A stretch of DNA of 11,598 bases from Candidatus Altarchaeales archaeon (lineage in GTDB: Archaea > Altiarchaeota > Altiarchaeia > IMC4 > QMZM01), in NCBI GenBank assembly GCA_003663175.1, contig QMZM01000030.1, forward strand, positions 1 through 11,598, read 5' to 3'. Numbering within the stretch: position 1 is the first letter of the stretch; the number at the start of each line of letters is the position of its first letter. The position numbers and the translations under genes were made by a program. Under the pieces are notes generated by a model that saw nothing but the letters and a program-made list of their open reading frames with translations, did not search any database and was not told the DNA's origin. Shown piece by piece: positions 5,173 through 11,598 of the stretch.

Positions 5173-6123
5173 AAAAACGAGAATCCTTCTCGTAAGACTC
5201 TTATGAACATATAGCTTATAACTCGAGAGCAATTCAAACTCTTCATTCTCTAAGGAGAATTTATCGGGAATAGATAATACAAGACATTTACCCTTCCTTA
5301 AGACATCTGCCGCCGAGTCAAGGAATTTATTATAGAATTCTTCCAAATTATTTTCAGTTACTATTGATGACCTCCCATACGGTGGGTCCGTGACAATGGC
5401 ATCAACACCGTTTATAAAATTTTTCATTTTGAGCGCATCCCCAACCTCAATATTACCCTTAAGACCATAGAATTTCAAATTCTCTATGCAGCCACTAACA
5501 ATTTTCTCACTTATATCTAACCCCATAATGTTAATTTTCATCACTCCCGCCTCAATTAATATACTTCCAGTTCCACAGAATGGATCAAGAACTGTGCAAT
5601 TTTTTCTTACTCTGGCTAAATTGACCATTAATCTTGCAATCTTTGGCTTCATGGCAGTGGGATGGAAGAAAGGTCTCTTCTCCGGACTTCTATCCCCGAA
5701 GTCTTTATGAAGAGGTGTATCGATTGCCACAAGGTATTTACCATTATCCTCAAAGCATAGAATTCTTGACCCCGGGGTTATTAAATCAACCTTATAGCCC
5801 CTTTTCCAGATTAATCTTCCCAATATTTCCTCCGTTCTCTTTGATTCGGATCTGATGGCAAATGTGCCATCTATCCTTTCAGAGAGTATGGATGCCAATT
5901 CATCCATGTTATTGGAGATATAAATTAATTCGCCGGCACTCTTTGTAAGTGCCAATCTATTTAAAAATTCTGTATTGTCCGTATCTACATCAATTATCAA
6001 TAATCTCTTGTGCATAAATTCCTCTGATATTTTGTATTTTATTTTCTCACCCTCCAAGACTCCAATTACCTCTGCTCTTGGAAGTTCGGGATGCTCGCCA
6101 GATAAATGCAAAAGCAATTTCAT
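5161..6123 (-). CDS. tRNA (guanine(10)-N2)-methyltransferase, Trm-G10/Trm11 family
   Basis: The 320-residue enzyme adds one or two methyl groups to the N2 of G10 in tRNA, using S-adenosylmethionine. The N-terminal half (to about residue 135) fits a ferredoxin-like plus THUMP RNA-binding region, with weak sequence conservation as is usual. After it come the family segment RPFFHPTAMKPKIARLMVNLARV (150-172), the SAM-binding motif LDPFCGTGSILIEAG (179-193) and the acidic GLDIS (201-205). The catalytic DPPYG follows at 246-250; its D/NPPY form is typical of amino-group methylation. Length matches archaeal Trm-G10. The ATG at 6123 is 34 bp from divergent gatB, too short for long leaders, so leaderless mRNAs are likely in both directions. 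Other THUMP methyltransferases (such as Trm14, m2G6) are less likely because of the short N-terminus. Confidence 0.88.
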   Translation of the reverse strand: MKLLLHLSGEHPELPRAEVIGVLEGEKIKYKISEEFMHKRLLIIDVDTDNTEFLNRLALTKSAGELIYISNNMDELASILSERIDGTFAIRSESKRTEEILGRLIWKRGYKVDLITPGSRILCFEDNGKYLVAIDTPLHKDFGDRSPEKRPFFHPTAMKPKIARLMVNLARVRKNCTVLDPFCGTGSILIEAGVMKINIMGLDISEKIVSGCIENLKFYGLKGNIEVGDALKMKNFINGVDAIVTDPPYGRSSIVTENNLEEFYNKFLDSAADVLRKGKCLVLSIPDKFSLENEEFELLSSYKLYVHKSLTRRILVFKKN

Positions 6124-6157
6124 ATTTATTTATTTAGAATTTAGATTGATTAATGAA
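6124..6157. promoter_or_regulatory. Short divergent promoter gap between the tRNA methyltransferase gene and gatB
   Basis: Only 34 bp of A+T-rich DNA separate the two start codons, with no ribosome-binding sequence for either. ATTTATTTATTTA (6124-6136) could be the TATA element of gatB, placing the transcript start at or next to its ATG. The leftward promoter must lie here or inside gatB. The divergent arrangement suggests linked transcription, but no operator is visible. Confidence 0.35.
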
Positions 6158-7534
6158 ATGTCGAAATTGGATGTAAAGATCGGTTTAGAAATTCATGTTC
6201 CATTAAAAACGGGGCAGAAGTTATTCTGCGATTGCCCCACGGATTACTATGAAATTGATGAGCCGAATCTGAATACTTGTCCGGTATGCACCGGTATGCC
6301 TGGAGCAAAGCCATTTCCAATAAATGAAAAAGCCTTAGAATCCGCAATTATGATTGCAAGATTATTGAATTGTAGAATCTACGAAGAAAGAAAATTCATA
6401 AAGAGAAAACATTATAACTATCCAGATCTGCCATCTGGTTATCAAAGGACATCAGAACCAATAGGAGTCGATGGAAACTTGGCTGGAGTTGGGATATGGG
6501 AGGTCCACCTGGAAGAGGATCCAGGAAGATACGACTTAATGACAGGGAGGGTAGATTTTAACAGGTCTGGAGTTCCATTAGTTGAGATAGTTACTGCTCC
6601 AGATATGAAGTCTGCCGAGGATGTCAGAAATTTTCTGAAGGAATTGATGAACCTTCTCTCCTATACAAATAGGATAATTGAGGTTGGTGGTTTGATGAGG
6701 GCAGATGTTAACATCTCTATTGGGGATGGTGCGAGGGTTGAGATAAAGAATATAAACTCAATAAAGGGGGCATATAAGGCAATAAGTTACGAGATTATGC
6801 GCCAGAAAAATCTGAGAAAGATGGGTAGAAAGATAAAGAGAGAGACTCGCGGCTTTAATGAGAAGTCAATGATAACAATTCCCCTCAGAACAAAGGAGAC
6901 TGAAGAGGATTATCGCTACATCCCCGACCCGGATATCCCCCCATTAATACTCAAGAGGGAATTCATTACTAAGATAAAATTGCCAGAAACACCACAGAAT
7001 AGGAGAATTAGACTTATTAAGGAATATGGAATTTCAGAAAAATACGCCAAAATCTTAGTGAAGAGGAAGGAGATTGCGGACCTATTTGAGGATGTTGCAA
7101 AAAAAGTGGATCCAAATCTCTCTGCGCAATGGATATGTAGAGAAGTTCTAAAGCAGTTGAATTACAGAGGAATTAAGCTAAGGGATTCGAGATTAGATTC
7201 TGGAATTATGATAGAATTGTTAGGGTTGATTGATGAAAAAAGGATAACAGAAAATACGGGGAAGAAACTGCTTGAGAGAATAATCGACACTGGAGAATCT
7301 CCAGTTAAGATCGTCGAGAAGGAAAACCTCGGAATTGTTAGTAATAGAGACGAATTATCTGATATAGTAGAATTTGTTATCTCAAATAATAAGAATGCCG
7401 TTAATGACTACATATCTGGAAAGAGTGAAGCATTGAATTTCCTTATGGGTCGGGTTATGAAGGAAATGAGGGGGAGGGCAGACCCAAAGATCGTTGTAGA
7501 ATTATTGAAGGAGTATTTAAAGGATTACGCCTAA
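6158..7534 (+). CDS. gatB: Asp-tRNA(Asn)/Glu-tRNA(Gln) amidotransferase subunit B
   Basis: GatB is the tRNA-binding and kinase subunit of GatCAB, which converts misacylated Asp-tRNA(Asn) or Glu-tRNA(Gln) to the amide form. The 458-residue protein starts MSKLDVKIGLEIHV. It has a four-cysteine zinc site (C24, C26, C41, C44), the conserved KHYNYPDLPSGYQRTSEPIG (85-103), and HLEEDPGRYD and FNRSGVPLVEIVT. MRADVNIS and the acidic DYRYIPDPDIPP follow. The C-terminal helical part with the YqeY-like tail (about 310-455) is present. It lacks the AspRS-like GAD insert of archaeal GatE, which is also much longer, so this is GatB rather than GatE. GatA and GatC are not in the window. The reading frame is open further upstream inside the opposite gene, but family alignment fixes the start here. 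An FKBP gene follows after 7 bp. Confidence 0.96.
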   Translation: MSKLDVKIGLEIHVPLKTGQKLFCDCPTDYYEIDEPNLNTCPVCTGMPGAKPFPINEKALESAIMIARLLNCRIYEERKFIKRKHYNYPDLPSGYQRTSEPIGVDGNLAGVGIWEVHLEEDPGRYDLMTGRVDFNRSGVPLVEIVTAPDMKSAEDVRNFLKELMNLLSYTNRIIEVGGLMRADVNISIGDGARVEIKNINSIKGAYKAISYEIMRQKNLRKMGRKIKRETRGFNEKSMITIPLRTKETEEDYRYIPDPDIPPLILKREFITKIKLPETPQNRRIRLIKEYGISEKYAKILVKRKEIADLFEDVAKKVDPNLSAQWICREVLKQLNYRGIKLRDSRLDSGIMIELLGLIDEKRITENTGKKLLERIIDTGESPVKIVEKENLGIVSNRDELSDIVEFVISNNKNAVNDYISGKSEALNFLMGRVMKEMRGRADPKIVVELLKEYLKDYA

Positions 7535-7541
7535 ATATAAC

Positions 7542-7982
7542 ATGATGAAAATGCCAATAAAGATTGGGGATAAGGTAAAGGTTGAGTATGTTGGAACATT
7601 GGATGATGGAACGGTTTTTGATAGCACAGAAAGACACGGCGAACCATTAGAATTTGAGGTCGGCGCTGGACAGGTTTTAAAGGGATTTGAGGATGCGATT
7701 ATTGGAATGGAAAAGGGGGAGGAAAAGGAGATAAGATTGGAGCCAAAAGATGCATATGGTGAACATAAAGATGAATTAGTCCAAGTAATTGCAAAGGAGC
7801 AGATTCCATCTATTGAATGCCCCGAGATTGGAATGATGCTAATAGTTGACTTACCGAGCGGACTGCAACTCCCCGCAATGATAACGGATGTTGCCGAGGA
7901 TACCATAACGATAGACTTTAATCATCCACTCGCGGGAAAGGCTCTAAACTTCAGGATAAAGATACTCGATGTCTCTTCATAA
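7542..7982 (+). CDS. FKBP-type peptidyl-prolyl cis-trans isomerase, SlyD-like short archaeal form
   Basis: The 146-residue protein catalyses cis-trans isomerisation of peptidyl-proline and probably has chaperone activity in the cytoplasm. The FKBP half shows VKVEYVGTLDDGTVFDSTERHGEPLEFEVGAGQVLKGFEDAIIGM (about 12-56). An insert-in-flap chaperone domain occupies about 75-125, and the SlyD signature FNHPLAGKALNFRIKIL (126-142) closes it. The C-terminus ends right after it, without the His/Cys-rich metal-binding tail of bacterial SlyD. There is no signal peptide or membrane segment. The start could be ATG 7542, 7545 or 7551 (MPIKIGDKV), and no ribosome-binding site decides between them. Close spacing after gatB suggests co-transcription, a T-rich terminator follows, and no functional link to gatB is known. 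Confidence 0.95.
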   Translation: MMKMPIKIGDKVKVEYVGTLDDGTVFDSTERHGEPLEFEVGAGQVLKGFEDAIIGMEKGEEKEIRLEPKDAYGEHKDELVQVIAKEQIPSIECPEIGMMLIVDLPSGLQLPAMITDVAEDTITIDFNHPLAGKALNFRIKILDVSS

Positions 7983-7985
7983 CAT

Positions 7986-8020
7986 TCCTTTTTCTTTTTA
8001 TTTTTCTAATATTTTTCTAA
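7986..8020 (+). terminator. U-rich terminator of gatB-FKBP, containing two direct repeats
   Basis: After the FKBP stop the plus strand is almost entirely T with single interruptions, a typical stemless archaeal terminator. The distal half holds two copies of ATTTTTCTAA (8000-8009 and 8011-8020) with an 11-bp period. They lie 19-39 bp before the start of the Lrp gene, so they may instead belong to its promoter. Confidence 0.55.
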
Positions 8021-8038
8021 ATTATTTATTCATAAAAA

Positions 8039-8524
8039 ATGGATATCGATAGGGAAATTCTTGATATACTCAAGGATGATGCAAGGATTTCTGTATCTGA
8101 GATGGCGGATATGTTGAATATAAGCACGGATGAGGTTGAGAAGAGAATAAATTCATTGAAGGGGAGGGGGATTATAAGGAAATTCAAGACATGTATTGAC
8201 TGGAGAAGATTTGGGGTTAAGAAGGCGAAGGCGATAATCAGAGTGAAGGTTGTGCCTCAAGAAAGGGCTGGATTCTCAAAAATAGCAAAGGAAATCTCGA
8301 GGGATCCCAGGGTTGAGGATGTATTTGTTGCAACTGGAGAATACGACTTAATTCTGTTTGTTGAGGGTGAAGATATCGATGAGATAAGTCAATTTGTGAC
8401 AGAGAAATTGGCACCAAAGAAGGATATCGTTGGAACATACACGCATATAATTCTTGCAGAATATAAGAGGGATGGCGTGATGCTCTTCGATGAAAAGGAA
8501 AGGAGACTGAAATTGAGCCTTTAA
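8039..8524 (+). CDS. Lrp/AsnC family transcriptional regulator
   Basis: The 161-residue protein has a winged-helix DNA-binding domain at the N-terminus. DREILDILKDDARISVSEMADMLNISTDEVEKRINSLKGRGIIRKF (4-49) is the classic AsnC-type helix-turn-helix. It is followed by a RAM ligand-binding and oligomerisation domain (about 64-140) with KAIIRVKV, VEDVFVATGEYDLILFVEG and a final strand, and a short charged tail. Lrp-type proteins form dimers or octamers and sense amino acids. The next gene, 8 bp downstream, is an aminotransferase; this pairing is common in bacteria and archaea and suggests control of amino-acid metabolism including its own operon. The ATG is preceded by an A+T-rich stretch with tandem repeats and no Shine-Dalgarno sequence, consistent with a very short leader. 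Confidence 0.94.
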   Translation: MDIDREILDILKDDARISVSEMADMLNISTDEVEKRINSLKGRGIIRKFKTCIDWRRFGVKKAKAIIRVKVVPQERAGFSKIAKEISRDPRVEDVFVATGEYDLILFVEGEDIDEISQFVTEKLAPKKDIVGTYTHIILAEYKRDGVMLFDEKERRLKLSL

Positions 8525-8532
8525 GCAGAAAA

Positions 8533-9687
8533 ATGATCTCAAAACGTGTTTCTGAAATTCCATTCTCGGGAATTAGAAGGTTTTTTGAATTAGTGCAGAA
8601 GAGTAAAGACATAATAAGTCTCGGTGTCGGTGAGCCAGACTTCCCAACACCAGAGCCAATAAAGGACTCCGGTATAAGGGCAATTGAAAATGACTATACA
8701 TCATATACATCAAATTATGGACTTCTAGAATTAAGAATAGAGATTGCAAAGAAATTAAAGAAGAAGAATAATATTGACAGAAATCCAGAGAATGAGATTC
8801 TGATTACCGTTGGAGTTAGTGAGGCACTGGATCTGGCGGTTAGAGCGATCACAGACCCCGGGGATGAGATACTCGTTCTCGAGCCTTGTTATGTCTCATA
8901 TAAACCAAGCGTCTGGTTTTCGTATGGTAATCCAATAGAGGTTCCATCTACAGAGGAAAATGAATTTATTCCACAAATGGAGGATATAGAAAAGAGAACA
9001 ACGAAAAGGACAAAGGCAATAATTCTATGCTCACCGAATAATCCAACCGGAACTGTTCTAAGAAAAAGAAATTTGGAGGAGATTGCAGATATTGCAATTG
9101 AGAATGATCTAATAGTTATTTCAGATGAAATATATGAGGATTTAATCTACGATAATGAGAAGCACTATTCAATTGGTTCATTGAATGGCATGGAGGACAG
9201 AACGATAACACTGAATGGCTTCTCCAAGGTATATTCTATGACCGGTTGGAGATTGGGATATGCGACTGCGAATTCTGAGATAATTGAGGCTATGATGAAG
9301 GTTCATCAATACACCATGTTATGTGCACCATCTATAGCCCAGTACGCGGCATTAGATGCATTCAAACATGAAAAATATATAAATGAAATGGTAAGACAAT
9401 ATGACAAAAGAAGACGATTGCTCGTCAAGGGATTGAATTCAATTGATGGAATTTCGTGTGTGATGCCAAAGGGAGCATTTTATGCGTTTCCAAACATTAA
9501 AGAGAGTGGTCTAAACTCGGAGGAATTCGCAGAGAGATTATTAAGGGATGGTAAGGTCGCGGTAGTTCCTGGAAATACATTCGGGGAATGTGGCGAGGGA
9601 TATATCAGATGCTCATACTCTGTTTCTCGGGATGACATATCCGAGGCATTGAGAAGGATTGAGGAATTTATGAGAAAAATTAAATAA
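8533..9687 (+). CDS. Class I/II pyridoxal-phosphate aminotransferase (aspartate/aromatic-like)
   Basis: This is a fold-type I PLP enzyme of 384 residues that moves amino groups between amino acids and keto acids. Visible landmarks are [13 protein letters not shown] (28-40), the cofactor-binding SPNNPTGTV (167-175) with N170, and [10 protein letters not shown] (197-206) with D198 and Y201. [16 protein letters not shown] (228-243) carries the Schiff-base lysine K232, and R359 (YIRCSYS) should bind the substrate carboxylate. It belongs to the subgroup that includes MalY/PatA-like and archaeal aspartate aminotransferases; exact substrates cannot be told from sequence. It follows the Lrp gene by 8 bp and precedes leuS by 2 bp, so all three probably share a transcript. 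No Shine-Dalgarno sequence is seen. Confidence 0.93.
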   Translation: MISKRVSEIPFSGIRRFFELVQKSKDIISLGVGEPDFPTPEPIKDSGIRAIENDYTSYTSNYGLLELRIEIAKKLKKKNNIDRNPENEILITVGVSEALDLAVRAITDPGDEILVLEPCYVSYKPSVWFSYGNPIEVPSTEENEFIPQMEDIEKRTTKRTKAIILCSPNNPTGTVLRKRNLEEIADIAIENDLIVISDEIYEDLIYDNEKHYSIGSLNGMEDRTITLNGFSKVYSMTGWRLGYATANSEIIEAMMKVHQYTMLCAPSIAQYAALDAFKHEKYINEMVRQYDKRRRLLVKGLNSIDGISCVMPKGAFYAFPNIKESGLNSEEFAERLLRDGKVAVVPGNTFGECGEGYIRCSYSVSRDDISEALRRIEEFMRKIK

Positions 9688-9689
9688 GA

Positions 9690-11598
9690 ATGACAAACAA
9701 ATTCAATTTAAAGGAAATTGAAGAGAAATGGAAAAAGAGGTGGGAAGAGGAAAAGATATTTAATGCGATCTCGGATAAAAAAAGGAGGAAATTCTACCTT
9801 ACCGTCGCCTATCCATACCCCTCGGGTTCAATGCATGTTGGGCATGGAAGAACCTACACGGTTCCAGACATAATCGCACGCTATAAGAGAATGCAGGGGT
9901 ATAATGTCCTGTTTCCGATGGCGTGGCATGTCACCGGAAGCCCAGTCCTAGGTATTGCGGAGAGGATAAGGAAGAGAGACCCAAAGACATTGATGATTTA
10001 CGGTAAACTCTATAAGGTTCCGGAGGAGAAACTGAAAGAATTTGAAGACCCGAGGAAGATAGTTGAACATTTCTCAGATGAGTATAAGAGAGATATGAAA
10101 AATCTCGGGCTTTCGATTGATTGGACGAGAGAATTCCTGACGATAACCCCCCAATATCAGAGATTTATAGAGTGGCAATACAGGACCCTCTATAGTAAGG
10201 GATTGGTAAGGAAGGGTAAGCATCCTGTTAGATACTGCCCATCTTGTGATAATCCCGTTGGCGACCACGACCTATTAGAAGGGGAGGATTCTGTAATAAA
10301 CGAATTCACGATAATCAAATTTAAATTTAATAATTCAATTCTGCCGGCGGCAACACTAAGACCTGAGACATTATTTGGAGTAACGAATATTTGGTTAAAT
10401 CCAAAAGTCAGGTATGTGAGGGCGAGAGTGGATGGGGAGATTTGGATTCTAAGCAGGGAATCTGTAGAGAAATTGAGGTATTTGGATAGGGATGTCGAGG
10501 TCTTAGCAGAGATCGATGCAGGTGAAATTATAGGCAAATTCTGTAGGGATCCAATCAATGATAGAGAGATTCCAATATTGCCTGCAGAATTTGTTGATCC
10601 GGATTATGCAACCGGTGTTGTTATGAGTGTCCCTGCCCACGCTCCCTACGATTATGTGGCATTAAGAGACATCGGAAGCGATATAAAACCAATTGTGATT
10701 ATAGAATCCAACGATAATGAGAAAATTCCGGCAAAGGATATCGTCGAGAGAATGAACATAAAGAATCAGAGGGATAGTAAGTTAGAAGAAGCAACAGAAA
10801 TTCTGTACAGAGAAGAGTATGCAAAGGGACGTATGAAAAAATCCATCGAGAGGTATGGGAATATGTCGGTAAGGGAATGTAGAGAAAGACTATCTCGTGA
10901 TTTAATTAAATCAAACCATGGAGACCTATTCTATGAGTTTTCTAAGAGACCAGTTGTTTGTAGATGCGGAACGAGATGCTTTGTAAAAATTCTCAAGGAT
11001 CAATGGTTTTTGAGATATAGTGATGAGAAATGGAAGGAAAAGGCACATGAATGTTTGAGTGAAATGAATATAATTCCGGAAGAGATAAGACAGAACTTTC
11101 AGTATTTTATCGACTGGCTTAAGGATTGGGCATGCACAAGGAGAGTAGGTTTGGGAACTGTATTGCCGTGGGACAGGAAATGGATCGTAGAACCATTGAG
11201 CGATTCAACGATTTATATGTCATACTATACAATTTCACATCACCTGAGAAAAATTAATTCGGAACTCCTAAGTGATGAATTCTTTGATTATGTATTTCTT
11301 GGAAATGGAGATGCAGATAAAATATCTAAGAATCTTGGAATTTCAAGAGAAAAATTAAATGAAATTAGAAATGAATTTGCATACTGGTATCCGGCGGAGT
11401 GGCGCTTATCTGCAAAGGATTTGGTTGGAAATCACCTGACATTTCATATATTCCATCACACTGCGATATTCCCAAAGAAATATTGGCCGAGGGGGATAGT
11501 TGTGTTTGGAATGGGTCTTCTTGATGGGCAGAAGATGTCCTCTTCAAAGGGGAATATAATCCTACTCTCTGATGCAATTGAAAAATACGGTGGCGACA
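9690..11598 (+). CDS. leuS: Leucyl-tRNA synthetase, archaeal type, C-terminus beyond the window
   Basis: The frame stays open for 636 residues to the window edge, and the full enzyme is normally over 900. It charges tRNA(Leu) with leucine. Class I signatures are [16 protein letters not shown] (41-56, HVGH being the HIGH motif) and QKMSSSKGN (614-622, the KMSKS loop). Between them sits the CP1 editing domain, with the threonine-rich [12 protein letters not shown] and [17 protein letters not shown], including the conserved aspartate. Cysteine pairs [12 protein letters not shown] and VCRCGTRC (with a further Cys) are probable zinc sites typical of archaeal/eukaryotic LeuRS. The CP1 placement and [17 protein letters not shown] are also archaeal-type. 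The ATG lies 2 bp after the aminotransferase stop with no ribosome-binding site. The anticodon-binding and C-terminal domains lie outside. Confidence 0.97.
   Translation, partial: MTNKFNLKEIEEKWKKRWEEEKIFNAISDKKRRKFYLTVAYPYPSGSMHVGHGRTYTVPDIIARYKRMQGYNVLFPMAWHVTGSPVLGIAERIRKRDPKTLMIYGKLYKVPEEKLKEFEDPRKIVEHFSDEYKRDMKNLGLSIDWTREFLTITPQYQRFIEWQYRTLYSKGLVRKGKHPVRYCPSCDNPVGDHDLLEGEDSVINEFTIIKFKFNNSILPAATLRPETLFGVTNIWLNPKVRYVRARVDGEIWILSRESVEKLRYLDRDVEVLAEIDAGEIIGKFCRDPINDREIPILPAEFVDPDYATGVVMSVPAHAPYDYVALRDIGSDIKPIVIIESNDNEKIPAKDIVERMNIKNQRDSKLEEATEILYREEYAKGRMKKSIERYGNMSVRECRERLSRDLIKSNHGDLFYEFSKRPVVCRCGTRCFVKILKDQWFLRYSDEKWKEKAHECLSEMNIIPEEIRQNFQYFIDWLKDWACTRRVGLGTVLPWDRKWIVEPLSDSTIYMSYYTISHHLRKINSELLSDEFFDYVFLGNGDADKISKNLGISREKLNEIRNEFAYWYPAEWRLSAKDLVGNHLTFHIFHHTAIFPKKYWPRGIVVFGMGLLDGQKMSSSKGNIILLSDAIEKYGGD

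Noticed and set aside
5975..6157. N-terminal extension of gatB into the methyltransferase gene
   Set aside because: The frame is open by chance. The extension shows no similarity to GatB, while MSKLDVKIGLEIHV at 6158 is the normal family start.
10190..10558. Open frame on the minus strand inside leuS
   Set aside because: It lies fully inside a well-conserved synthetase and its translation looks like antisense of leuS codons, with no recognisable motif. The same applies to the minus-strand frames at 7517-7906 (inside FKBP) and 4078-4443 (inside the KaiC-like gene).
1..11598. CRISPR array, insertion sequence, phage or toxin-antitoxin system
   Set aside because: There are no regularly spaced repeats, transposase motifs or terminal repeats, and every substantial frame is explained by housekeeping or signalling genes.

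Overview
The window comes from an archaeon. The evidence is the archaeal/eukaryotic-type ribosomal proteins L21e and L37Ae, the RNA polymerase subunit Rpb4 (RpoF), the chromatin protein Alba, the archaea-restricted DUF655 protein, a single-domain KaiC-like ATPase and an archaeal-type LeuRS. The DNA is A+T-rich, arginine is mostly AGA/AGG and isoleucine often ATA, and the proteins are rich in Lys, Glu and Ile, which suggests (but does not prove) a thermophile. The gene set fits a euryarchaeal-type lineage; I cannot name a genus. There are no rRNA or tRNA genes, CRISPR arrays, insertion sequences or phage genes. No gene-free gap exceeds about 110 bp.

Left half (1-3828, minus strand, read right to left): rpl21e, rpoF and a DUF655 gene form one compact cluster. 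After a short gap with a good TATA-like element comes a second cluster: an 8Fe ferredoxin, alba, a zinc-knuckle plus KH-domain RNA-binding protein, and aspS. The start of rpl37ae runs off the left edge. A divergent promoter with two mirrored TATA-like boxes lies at 3829-3937.

Middle (3938-6123): a rightward two-gene unit encodes a KaiC/RecA-family ATPase followed by a small protein that looks like a Roadblock/LC7 domain. It converges on a leftward THUMP-domain tRNA G10 methyltransferase gene.

Right half (6158-11598, plus strand): gatB (tRNA-dependent amidotransferase subunit) with an FKBP-type prolyl isomerase, then an Lrp/AsnC regulator, a class I aminotransferase and leuS, which runs off the right edge.

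The main theme is translation: two ribosomal proteins, two aminoacyl-tRNA synthetases, a tRNA methyltransferase and an amidotransferase subunit. AspRS carries the residues of a non-discriminating enzyme and gatB is nearby, so Asn-tRNA is probably made by amidation of Asp-tRNA(Asn). The least explained part is the KaiC-Roadblock pair. No clearly new defence or mobile system is visible. The window is mostly housekeeping, with several regulatory sequence patterns worth checking.
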